Shown here: in pieces, positions 36,201 through 42,479 of the stretch | Position numbering within the stretch: the stretch's first letter is position 1 | Layout of the letters: every line of letters begins with the position of its first letter | Assembly (NCBI RefSeq): GCF_003143755.1 | Contig: NZ_QFRI01000001.1 | Location: 1,138,051-1,202,050 of the forward strand | Length of the DNA: 64,000 bases | Reading direction: 5' to 3' | DNA from: Algibacter marinivivus | GTDB lineage: Bacteria; Bacteroidota; Bacteroidia; Flavobacteriales; Flavobacteriaceae | Program-made: the position numbers and the translations under genes | Notes under the pieces: generated by a model | The model's database searches: none | Told to the model about the DNA's origin: nothing | The model's input: only the letters and a program-made list of their open reading frames with translations

Positions 36201-37012
36201 TCAATGAGTTAGACCTGAGTTTTACAAATACAGAGAATCCACAAACCATTTATGTAAGACTAGAAAATAAAAATTTTACAGACTGTTATACCATAACATC
36301 GTTTCAAATTATTGTTAACGAACAGCCCGTATTGCTAATGGATGATCAATGGCCTATTTGTGAAGGTAATACTGTAGAAATAATTGCGGATGCTGGTTAT
36401 GACGAATATTTATGGTCTACAGGGGAAACAAGTCAGATTATAACAGTAGATGCTCCTGGAAATTATGAAATAACAGTTGCTAATATCTATGGAACACTGC
36501 GTTGCGAGGCTTCAAAAACATTAACTGTTGTTGAATCTAATATTGCGACAATTACAAATATTGAAACTGTAGATTGGACACAGGATGATAATGTTATTAT
36601 TGTTTTTGTTGAGGGTAATGGTGATTACGAATATTCTCTGGATAATATCATCTATCAAGATTCAAATGAGTTCAAGAATCTTTTTATTGATGAATATACG
36701 GTTTATGTAAGAGATAAAAGAGGTTGTGGTATTGCAACCGAAGATATTTATTTATTGTATTATCCAAGATTTTTTACACCAAATAATGATGGTTGTAATG
36801 ACACATGGCAATTGGAAAATTCTATACGAGAGCCAAATAACAAAATTTACATTTTCGACAGGTATGGGAAATTGGTAAAACAATTGAGTCCGATAGATAT
36901 TGGTTGGGATGGTACTTTTAATGGAAGTAAATTACCTTCAAATGACTATTGGTTTGTTTTAGAACGACAAAATGGTAAGACTTATCGAGGACATTTTACC
37001 TTGAAAATGTAG
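33272..37012 (+). CDS. Giant surface protein with PKD domain, Cys-Asp-Asp repeats and T9SS type-B sorting domain
   Basis: A 1246-residue exported protein. Signal peptide MQRWSFIFLIITTLAYSQ is followed by a propeller-like region (EANIWYFGEHAGLDFNSG onward, about 19-360), a PKD domain (LLWDFGDGSTSVLENPTHVF, about 390-440), then six roughly 85-100-residue repeats each opening with CDD/CDT ... DG ... F(D/N)L(S/T) and ending near YVRVEN ... CYDxT. The end PRFFTPNNDGCNDTW ... IYIFDRYGKLV ... GWDGTFNGSKLPSNDYWFVL is a T9SS type-B (gliding-motility-associated) sorting domain. Acidic repeats hint at Ca2+-binding adhesin behaviour. Its place inside a T2SS-like locus is notable. Confidence 0.85.
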   Translation: MQRWSFIFLIITTLAYSQKEANIWYFGEHAGLDFNSGSPVVLLDGALNTNEGCATISDSNGNLLFYTDGVTVYNKNHMVMPNGNGLSGNFSSTHSAIIVPKPQEADLYYIFTVDSPWNNNNSNGLSYSEVDMSLESGLGDVTNLKNITMETPVNEKVTAIINGSEDGYWIVSHRHNSDEFLAFEVTNSGVNLNPVVSAVGAQTGFFNIGGQIKISPDNSRLAVARGGEVQLFDFDNVTGAITNAQTIDSGSVNSYGIEFSANGNLLYVAFYGGVYQYNLQAGTLVDIIASQVSLISVSNEGFASMQIAPDGKIYVARQEKPYVDFIENPNVVGIGCGYNYEGLFLGGRESDLGLPTFIQSFFYIGFEFENLCFGDSTQFNANISQTYDSLLWDFGDGSTSVLENPTHVFSVPGDYSVTLTVTIGSQVSSDTKNITIYELPTVTPLVELRQCDDNLDGFSVFNLTEVYAELSTDYLNETITFYESQVDAESDNNPIVSDTAYLNQTVSIDIVWARVENTNECYRTSQINLVVSTTQIPNTYTRDFYKCDDGADTTDGIATFDLSSVNTEIETLFPLGQQLNISYYRNQSDALTEINPIIDIASYENLDYPNTQDVFVRIDSALDNDCLGLGHHITLHVETVPVANPVSVEKQCDDDGDGMYAFNTSAIESLLIGSQTNITTEYIDENGSALSSPLPNPFLTASHTITARLINSTSQDPNGACYDETQIVFTVDAAAVAYTVLDFIACDTDNDGQFAFDTSNIEATVLNGQTGMNVFYFDSDGNTLVSPLPNPFTTPSQTIYVRVENQLSAICYDETTIDFIVNEQPIANPIMDVFVCDDMSNDGEEMFTLSNYNSQILNGQLSSTFEVLYFDNMADAQNNMNALPNSHVVNSTSQTLYARIHNSSNTSCYDLTSFELGVHYLPIVNKPENISVCDDVTNDGFETFDLSNQNMSVLNGQSTIDNTISYHLSLTDAETDINELDLSFTNTENPQTIYVRLENKNFTDCYTITSFQIIVNEQPVLLMDDQWPICEGNTVEIIADAGYDEYLWSTGETSQIITVDAPGNYEITVANIYGTLRCEASKTLTVVESNIATITNIETVDWTQDDNVIIVFVEGNGDYEYSLDNIIYQDSNEFKNLFIDEYTVYVRDKRGCGIATEDIYLLYYPRFFTPNNDGCNDTWQLENSIREPNNKIYIFDRYGKLVKQLSPIDIGWDGTFNGSKLPSNDYWFVLERQNGKTYRGHFTLKM

Positions 37013-37068
37013 CTAGTTGATTTAAACTGAAAATAATAAATAGAGATTTAAAAAAAGACACAGATTTA

Positions 37069-37800
37069 ATGAATAAATACATATTCTTACTACTAACTAT
37101 TACTTGCCTTTTAAGCTGTAAATCTATTTCCGTACACCAAGAGTTTCAAGAAACCACAACACAAAATATTCAACTAGGTACAGTTGGCGAACAAAAGAAA
37201 TTTTTATTGGAACAAGACTATAACCATACTGCATTGCCTAAATACCAGAAGCAAGTAAAGGTTCAAGTAAGTTTAGTTGATTTTAACACATCCACATTTA
37301 AGATATATCAAAAAGCAAAACCATTTCAGAATAAAACCATTGTCGTAAATTATATAGATTCAATTAAAACGAAACCAAAATTTTTAAAATTAGAAATAGC
37401 GGATCGCATTGCAATTTTAAACACACTTAATGACAAGGACAATAAAGACATATTTCAATTTTTAAAAAATAAGACTGAAGCACACATCATCACTACAATT
37501 TCAGTGGTTTTTAATCAAGAAACAAGCGATGTTTTAAGTCATGGAGAAGAAGTTTTTTTGGAACAAATAGGTGTTAATAATTATGCTCTAAAAATTTACA
37601 AAAACAAAATAGAGGAGAAAACGATTTATTTTAATGACGGTGTTGTATTTGGGTATCAAACGTCAAATGCTTGTTGGAAACAAGATGATAAATACCAATT
37701 AGGAATTGTAGATCTAGTTGAAAATAATGATCAGTGTCCAAACAATACGTATCGTTCAGCAAAACGAGCGAAAAAGAAAATCAATTATTATAAATTTTAG
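37069..37800 (+). CDS. Lipoprotein, first gene of the gspC-F operon
   Basis: A 243-residue protein with signal peptide MNKYIFLLLTITCLLSC, Cys17 as lipidation site. I recognise no family. The body is mostly beta/alpha mixed with a Lys-rich tail (SAKRAKKKINYYKF). It starts 56 bases after the giant surface protein and ends 2 bases before the next lipoprotein gene, which overlaps gspC. Its operon partners suggest an outer-membrane accessory of the secretion machine, for example a pilotin-like or docking lipoprotein; this is inference. Confidence 0.6.
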   Translation: MNKYIFLLLTITCLLSCKSISVHQEFQETTTQNIQLGTVGEQKKFLLEQDYNHTALPKYQKQVKVQVSLVDFNTSTFKIYQKAKPFQNKTIVVNYIDSIKTKPKFLKLEIADRIAILNTLNDKDNKDIFQFLKNKTEAHIITTISVVFNQETSDVLSHGEEVFLEQIGVNNYALKIYKNKIEEKTIYFNDGVVFGYQTSNACWKQDDKYQLGIVDLVENNDQCPNNTYRSAKRAKKKINYYKF

Positions 37801-37802
37801 AC

Positions 37803-38159
37803 ATGAAATATTTAAAATTAATAGTATTATTATTTTTTGTAATAAGTTGCGATGATATCATTGAAGTTGAAGATATTTCAGATAAAACTATAACTATTTT
37901 AGCTCCAACAGATACTTCGGTATTAACCTTAACTGACGTTACATTTTCATGGAATACAGTTGAAGATGCTGAGCAATACAAATTACAAATAGCTGTTCCT
38001 AATTTTGAATCAGCTACACAAATAGTCTTAGACACAATAATTACAAATTCTAATTTTACCAAAACATTAGAATTTGGTGATTATGAATGGAGGATCCGAG
38101 CAGAAAACGCTGGTTTTCAAACTAAATATACAACTCAAAGCTTTATTGTTGAAGAATAA
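37803..38159 (+). CDS. Small lipoprotein with fibronectin-III-like domain
   Basis: A 118-residue lipoprotein: signal MKYLKLIVLLFFVISC, then Asp-Asp after the Cys. One Ig/FN3-like beta-sandwich follows (ILAPTDTSVLTLTDVTFSW, AEQYKLQIAVP, FGDYEWRIRAENAG), a form common in Bacteroidota. The gene overlaps the gspC-like start by 11 bases, so its product is probably made in step with the secretion machine. Possible role: secretin or pseudopilus accessory at the outer membrane (inference). Confidence 0.65.
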   Translation: MKYLKLIVLLFFVISCDDIIEVEDISDKTITILAPTDTSVLTLTDVTFSWNTVEDAEQYKLQIAVPNFESATQIVLDTIITNSNFTKTLEFGDYEWRIRAENAGFQTKYTTQSFIVEE

Positions 38160-38613
38160 AACTAAGACATATCTATTATTGGCAACAGTTATAATTGTTT
38201 GGGGAATTATTGGCTATAAAATTATTAATGGAATGAGTCCTGATGCGTCACCATTAAAGGTTCAAGAATTTAACAATGCATTTAAACCAAAAGCTTTAGC
38301 TGAAGTAGACCCGTTTTATATTCAGGATGTTGAAGTAGACCCGTTTTTAGGCACACTAGCTTCCGTGAAAAAGAAGCAAAACCCTAGAAAGCTGGCAGCA
38401 GACTTAAAACCAAAACCTTCTAAAATTATTTCTTACGGTGGTATTGTGAAAAAGCAGAAATCAAGTGAGCAAGTATTTGTAGTAAATATTAACAATAGTC
38501 AATATTTGTTAAAAAAAGGGCAAGTTGCTGACAGTATAAAATTAATTAGAGGAAACATAAAAGAAATTGTTGTTCGCTATAACAACATTTCGCAAACCAT
38601 AAAACGCCAATAA
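38149..38613 (+). CDS. GspC/PilP-like inner-membrane secretion component
   Basis: A 155-residue bitopic protein: one N-terminal helix (YLLLATVIIVWGIIGYKI), a Pro/Lys-rich linker containing twice the motif EVDPF, then a beta-rich homology-region domain (ISYGGIVKKQKSSEQVFVVN, SQYLLKKGQVADSIKLIRGN). This is the GspC plan, which in type II secretion links inner-membrane platform and secretin. I place the start at TTG 38149; the longer open frame back to 38074 runs inside the previous gene and gives a poor N-terminus. Its stop overlaps the next ATG by one base (TAATG). Confidence 0.7.
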   Translation: MKNKTKTYLLLATVIIVWGIIGYKIINGMSPDASPLKVQEFNNAFKPKALAEVDPFYIQDVEVDPFLGTLASVKKKQNPRKLAADLKPKPSKIISYGGIVKKQKSSEQVFVVNINNSQYLLKKGQVADSIKLIRGNIKEIVVRYNNISQTIKRQ

Positions 38614-39893
38614 TGTTTTGGTTAAAACTAAAGGCTGGAGCACTACAATTAACGCTGTTTATTATTGTGGTTATTGCATTATTACTTACCGCATTTGTTT
38701 TATTGGTTCATATACATAAACAATTTCAAATACAAACCAATTTTATTATTGAAACGACCCGTAATGCTGATAAAGGAATTAATTATGTATTACAGAACAC
38801 TATTTGTCTTAATGATACAACTTCTATAAACCTACAAGATGAAGAATATAAATACTTAAAATTACATCGCGATTTTTGGGGGGTTTTTGAGAAAGTTTCT
38901 GTGGTTTCTCAGATAAAAAACAATCGATTTCAAAAAACAGCGTTGATTGGTTCTAAACAAACAGATAAAAACAGAATTGCTTTATATGTTCAAGACAATA
39001 ATAATCCATTAGTGGTAGTTGGAAACACCAAAATAGAAGGTGTTGCGTACTTACCTAAACAAGGTCTAAGAACTGGTAATATTTCTGGGCATTCTTATTA
39101 TGGTTCAAAGCTTGTTTATGGGCAAACAAGAACATCTTCAAGTTTACCAAAAGTATTTTCTGAGACGATTAACCAAATTAAATCAATAGAAAATCAAATT
39201 TCAGTAATTCCTCAAAGTCAATTTTTAACCCTTCATTCTGGCAAACAATACAACAATTCGTTTTTAAAACCAACTCAATTTATATTTTCGAATAGCGTCA
39301 TTAATTTGAATGTCAATAGATTGGTAGGAAATATTATTGTGCAATCTAAAATTAAAATTATAGTAAGGGCTTCATCTACTCTAAAAGACGTGATTCTTAT
39401 TGCTCCAGAGATTGAAATACAAGATAATGTTAAAGGAATTTTTCAAGCTATAGCTTCTAAACATATTAGTGTTGGAGAAAATGTTGAATTAAATTATCCA
39501 TCAGTGTTGGCATTAAATGAAAAAGAAGTGCAACAACAACAAGAAACTACAAATCAAATTATTGAGCAAAGTACTATTAGAATTAACAGCAACTCCATTA
39601 TTAAAGGGTTGGTGGTGTATTTGGGAAAAGAAAAAACTAATAATTATAAAGCACAAGTTGAGCTCAAAGAAAAATCAATTCTTATGGGTGAGTTGTATTG
39701 TAATCAAAACGTCGAATTAAAAGGGACACTTTATGGTACCGTTTATACTAATAATTTTGTAGCTAATAAATCAGGGTCAGTATATCAAAATCATATATAC
39801 AATGGAAAAATAATAGTTAAGGAGTTATCAGAAAAATATATTGGTTTACCATTTAATAATTCTAATAAAGGAGTTTTAAAATGGTTATACTAA
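38613..39893 (+). CDS. GspK-like pseudopilin-type protein with beta-helix-like body
   Basis: A 426-residue protein. The N-terminus MFWLKLKAGALQLTLFIIVV resembles a pseudopilin with cleavage after Ala or Gly, but no Glu at position +5; lack of Glu+5 is the hallmark of the tip pseudopilin GspK. The body is not the usual GspK fold: it contains stacked short strands (LVGNIIVQSKIKIIVRASST, LKDVILIAPEIEIQDNVKG, ILMGELYCNQNVELKGTLYG) like a right-handed beta-helix or bactofilin-type solenoid. Position between gspC and gspI supports a tip role. This is an inference from position and N-terminus. Confidence 0.55.
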   Translation: MFWLKLKAGALQLTLFIIVVIALLLTAFVLLVHIHKQFQIQTNFIIETTRNADKGINYVLQNTICLNDTTSINLQDEEYKYLKLHRDFWGVFEKVSVVSQIKNNRFQKTALIGSKQTDKNRIALYVQDNNNPLVVVGNTKIEGVAYLPKQGLRTGNISGHSYYGSKLVYGQTRTSSSLPKVFSETINQIKSIENQISVIPQSQFLTLHSGKQYNNSFLKPTQFIFSNSVINLNVNRLVGNIIVQSKIKIIVRASSTLKDVILIAPEIEIQDNVKGIFQAIASKHISVGENVELNYPSVLALNEKEVQQQQETTNQIIEQSTIRINSNSIIKGLVVYLGKEKTNNYKAQVELKEKSILMGELYCNQNVELKGTLYGTVYTNNFVANKSGSVYQNHIYNGKIIVKELSEKYIGLPFNNSNKGVLKWLY

Positions 39894-40216
39894 GTAAAGT
39901 AAAAGCATCTACGCTAATGGAAACACTAGTAGCAACTGTTTTAATTGTTATTGTTTTTATTTTAGCGAGTATGATTTTAAATAATTTATTTTCGAATTCG
40001 ATAAACAACAATACACAAGCTATAGAAACTCACTTAAATGAACTACAGTATTTAAAACAACACAGTCAGTTAGAGCTACCCTATACAGCTAACTTTCAAA
40101 ATTGGAGCATAATTATTGAGACCTATCAAGAAAATAATCAATCTATCACAGCGTTTGAAGCGACTAATCGTAAAACAAATAAAACAGTAAATTTTATTCA
40201 AAATGCAAATCAGTAA
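39881..40216 (+). CDS. Minor pseudopilin, GspI-like
   Basis: A 111-residue protein with leader MVILSKVKA and mature N-terminus STLMETLVATVLIVIVF; Glu14 is Glu+5. A long hydrophobic helix and a small domain follow, including FQNWSIIIETYQENN. GspI forms the pseudopilus tip with GspJ and GspK. The gene overlaps the previous one by 13 bases and the next by 14, so the set is made together. Ala rather than Gly at -1 is tolerated by prepilin peptidases. Confidence 0.75.
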   Translation: MVILSKVKASTLMETLVATVLIVIVFILASMILNNLFSNSINNNTQAIETHLNELQYLKQHSQLELPYTANFQNWSIIIETYQENNQSITAFEATNRKTNKTVNFIQNANQ

Positions 40217-40667
40217 AAAGACACAAGCTTTTACATTAAGTGAGATGATCGTTGTGCTCATATTAACCAGTATTGTGGTTGGATTAGCGTTTTCTGTATT
40301 AGATCTGGTACAAAAACAAATATTAGCTATTAAAGATAATTATAATAAGAATTTAGAGCTAACTAAGCTAGAAACAGCATTGTGGTTGGATTTTAATCGT
40401 TATCCAAACATTACTTATCATGGGTTTAAAGAGGAATTAGTTTTTAAAAATGAATTAGATTCCATTACTTATTTTTTTTCTGAGGCTTATATTATAAAAG
40501 GACAAGATACATTTGCTATTCAATTACATCAAAAACAATATTATTTTGATGGTAAAATTTTAAACAATGGACAGGTTGATGCCTTAAAGCTAGAAGCTTC
40601 AAAAGCTTTTCAAAATAAGCAATTGTTTGTTTTTAAACAAAATGATGCAACTTCATATATAGATTAA
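40203..40667 (+). CDS. Minor pseudopilin, GspJ-like
   Basis: A 154-residue protein with leader MQISKKTQA and mature N-terminus FTLSEMIVVLILTSIVVGLA; Glu14 is Glu+5. The globular part begins with LELTKLETALWLDFNRYPN, as in GspJ/GspH-type subunits. The ATG overlaps the GspI stop region by 14 bases and its own stop overlaps the gspF ATG by one (TAATG). Confidence 0.75.
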   Translation: MQISKKTQAFTLSEMIVVLILTSIVVGLAFSVLDLVQKQILAIKDNYNKNLELTKLETALWLDFNRYPNITYHGFKEELVFKNELDSITYFFSEAYIIKGQDTFAIQLHQKQYYFDGKILNNGQVDALKLEASKAFQNKQLFVFKQNDATSYID

Positions 40668-41800
40668 TGGGATTTCAATTAGAAAACATATTAAAAGAAA
40701 AAAGGGTTAAAACAAAACATCCTAACGAAACCTCTTTTTTACAAAAAGAAATCAAACTTTTTGGAAATACATTTTCTACTAAAATAAAAGAAGATTTTTA
40801 TACAGAATTAAGTGTGCTTTTAAAAGCAGGAATTACGCTTAAGGATGCTTTAGAGCTTATTCAAAACGCTTTTAAAAAGAAAGCACATCAAGATAAATTA
40901 AATGTTATTTCTAATGCTATTGTTTCAGGGTTAAGTTTATCTGAAGCCATAAAAACACAAAAAGAATTTACAGATTACGAATATTTTTCACTTAAAATAG
41001 GTGAGGAAACAGGAACTCTAACACAAGTTACTGAACAACTAGGTGCGTTCTATGCTAGAAAAAATGAACAACGCAGAAATCTAATAAGTGCTTTAACTTA
41101 TCCTATTATAATTTTAAGTACTGCGGTGTTAGTAGTTGTTTTTATGTTGCAATATGTTGTTCCAATGTTTCAAGATATTTTTGAACAACAAAAAGTGGAG
41201 TTACCAGCTATTACAAAATTCATAATTTATGTATCTGAGTTCATGAAAAGATATACATGGCTTTTATTATTAATAGTATTCTCTATAGTTTTTTCAAGAG
41301 CATTTTTCAATAAGAAATTATGGTTCAAAAAATTTAAAAATCGTTTAGTTTTAAAACTTCCTTTTATTGGTAATTTTGTTAAAACAGTTTATTTATCCCA
41401 ATTCACACAAGCAGTCTCATTATTAACAGCCTCAAAAGTTCCTGTTGTAAATAGTATTCAACTAGTAAAGCAAATGATAAATTTTTATCCTTTACAATAT
41501 GCTCTTGAAACAGTTGAACAGCACATATTAAAAGGGGAATCATTGAGTGATAGTTTAAGTAAACATAAATTGTTTGATGATAAGATGATAGCTCTTGTAA
41601 AAGTTGCTGAAGAAACCAATCAAACCGAATATATTTTTGAAAGGCTAAATATGCAATATAATACTCAAGTACAGCAAAAGTCAAAAATGTTATCAACACT
41701 CATGGAGCCTTTTATCATTTTAATTGTTGGTGTTTTAGTAGGTATTATTCTTGTTGCTATGTATTTGCCAATGTTTAAATTGAGTAGTGTTATGGGGTGA
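40667..41800 (+). CDS. gspF: GspF/PilC-type inner-membrane platform protein
   Basis: A polytopic platform protein that couples the GspE ATPase to pseudopilin insertion. The 377-residue chain has two repeated GSPII_F domains: FYTELSVLLKAGITLKDALEL ... GEETGTLTQV (about 45-165) and YLSQFTQAVSLLTASKVPVV ... VAEETNQTE (about 245-370), with membrane helices at about 143-168, 195-215 and 350-372. Length is slightly short of the usual 400. It ends the plus-strand secretion operon; the right boundary repeat lies 127 bases downstream. Confidence 0.92.
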   Translation: MGFQLENILKEKRVKTKHPNETSFLQKEIKLFGNTFSTKIKEDFYTELSVLLKAGITLKDALELIQNAFKKKAHQDKLNVISNAIVSGLSLSEAIKTQKEFTDYEYFSLKIGEETGTLTQVTEQLGAFYARKNEQRRNLISALTYPIIILSTAVLVVVFMLQYVVPMFQDIFEQQKVELPAITKFIIYVSEFMKRYTWLLLLIVFSIVFSRAFFNKKLWFKKFKNRLVLKLPFIGNFVKTVYLSQFTQAVSLLTASKVPVVNSIQLVKQMINFYPLQYALETVEQHILKGESLSDSLSKHKLFDDKMIALVKVAEETNQTEYIFERLNMQYNTQVQQKSKMLSTLMEPFIILIVGVLVGIILVAMYLPMFKLSSVMG

Positions 41801-41927
41801 TATTTAATCGATGCTCAAACCTTTCTACATCTATAGTATTCCAGATCACTTTTAAAACAAAGAAAGAGCGCTTTTGAAACTCCATATTACTCTATAGTAC
41901 TACATAATACTTTATTTAATAGTAGAA

Positions 41928-41961
41928 CATGTGGGACCACTTTTAGAAATTGTAAAGCCTT
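41928..41961 (+). repeat. Right attachment-like direct repeat (copy of tRNA 3' end)
   Basis: CATGTGGGACCACTTTTA is an exact copy of 14593-14610, and the following GAAATTGTAAAGCCTT matches with one gap and one mismatch. No tRNA 5' part is present, so this is a displaced tRNA tail, not a second gene. Confidence 0.75.
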
Positions 41962-41985
41962 CCATTTTTATGGAAGGCTTTTTTT
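41954..41985 (+). terminator. Terminator at the right island end
   Basis: AAAGCCTTCCAT-TTTT-ATGGAAGGCTTT, a 12-base perfect stem followed by a T-run. Its base (AAGCCTT) is shared with the tRNA terminator at 14621 but the rest of the stem differs, so the two tRNA tails have separate histories. Confidence 0.85.
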
Positions 41986-42071
41986 ATTATAATTTATTAA
42001 AAAACGCAACGTTCTGTATTAGGTAAAGAATAGTGTATTAAAGTTTAATTTTACTTTTAAAGAGATTTGTA

Positions 42072-42079
42072 TATATTTG
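42072..42079 (+). promoter_or_regulatory. Isolated TATATTTG -7 box with no gene directly after it
   Basis: Fits TAnnTTTG exactly, but the next coding start is nearly 200 bases away and has its own promoter. Could start a small RNA or be chance. Confidence 0.25.
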
Positions 42080-42124
42080 ATGTGTAGAATAAAAGTGAGG
42101 GATTAATTTTATTCCGTAATTTTA

Positions 42125-42150
42125 ATATGTTAACAATATTATTAACATAT
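42125..42150. repeat. Inverted repeat ATATGTTAA / TTAACATAT
   Basis: Nine-base perfect arms at 42125-42133 and 42142-42150 with an 8-base spacer. No T-run follows on either side, so an operator is more likely than a terminator. Confidence 0.5.
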
Positions 42151-42175
42151 GCTAATTATAGCCATATGATTTGCA

Positions 42176-42189
42176 TTTCATCGATGAAA
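42176..42189. promoter_or_regulatory. Palindrome TTTCATCGATGAAA
   Basis: A perfect 14-base palindrome. A related site, TTTCATAGATGTTT, lies 21 bases on at 42197-42210. The pair ends 25 bases before the -33 element of the small gene at 42272. Confidence 0.6.
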
Positions 42190-42196
42190 CTAATCA

Positions 42197-42210
42197 TTTC
42201 ATAGATGTTT
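42197..42210. promoter_or_regulatory. Second, imperfect palindrome TTTCATAGATGTTT
   Basis: Matches the upstream palindrome at 10 or more of 14 positions, spaced two helical turns away. Likely a tandem operator pair for the gene at 42272. Confidence 0.5.
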
Positions 42211-42234
42211 TTTAATGCAAAAAAGCATAATTAT

Positions 42235-42264
42235 TTTGTGAACTCGCTTTTTTTTATACTTTTG
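42235..42264 (+). promoter_or_regulatory. Promoter TTTG-N18-TACTTTTG
   Basis: TTTG at 42235-42238 and TACTTTTG at 42257-42264 fit the Bacteroidota -33/-7 consensus in sequence and spacing, 7 bases before the ATG at 42272. It is the best promoter in the window; the leader would be very short. Confidence 0.7.
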
Positions 42265-42271
42265 TGACCCC

Positions 42272-42478
42272 ATGACAATACAAAATAAAAGAATAATTGC
42301 CTCAATCTTATTTGTATTAATAAGTTTTGTATGCGTTGCTCAGATTCCTGAGTCTGGACCGCCACCTCCAGGACCGCCACCTCCAAAAGGCTTTCCTATT
42401 GATGGAGGCTTGTTGTATGGTATGGCTTTCGCTTTGTTTTATGGAGTTAAGAAATTATTATTCAAGCGTAGTCATTAA
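42272..42478 (+). CDS. Small exported Pro-rich protein with PIDGG-transmembrane-basic C-terminus (PID-CTERM-like)
   Basis: A 68-residue protein: signal peptide MTIQNKRIIASILFVLISFVCVAQ, a Pro run (ESGPPPPGPPPP), then PIDGG, one hydrophobic segment (LLYGMAFALFYGV) and a basic tail KKLLFKRSH. The last three parts form a tripartite sorting signal of the kind named PID-CTERM in Flavobacteriia, analogous to exosortase-type signals. After trimming almost nothing but the Pro-rich segment would remain. The upstream promoter and tandem palindromes suggest controlled, high expression. Its stop abuts the convergent ribE gene. Function unknown. Confidence 0.7.
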   Translation: MTIQNKRIIASILFVLISFVCVAQIPESGPPPPGPPPPKGFPIDGGLLYGMAFALFYGVKKLLFKRSH

Positions 42479-42479
42479 A

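Larger units (their letters stand above)
41801..42271. other. Intergenic stretch spanning the right island boundary
   Basis: These 471 bases hold the 34-base tRNA-end repeat (41928-41961), a strong terminator, an isolated TATATTTG box (42072-42079), a long inverted repeat (42125-42150), two tandem palindromes (42176-42210) and a good promoter (42235-42264). No coding frame of note is present. Confidence 0.7.

Noticed and set aside
37781-38062. A 93-codon minus-strand frame over the FN3-like lipoprotein gene
   Set aside because: Lies wholly inside a tightly coupled plus-strand operon and overlaps two better-supported genes.
41403-41699. A 98-codon minus-strand frame inside gspF
   Set aside because: Antisense to conserved GspF domain residues; no homologous features.
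41928-41961. A second complete tRNA gene
   Set aside because: Only the last bases of the tRNA are present; no D-arm or anticodon arm lies upstream.
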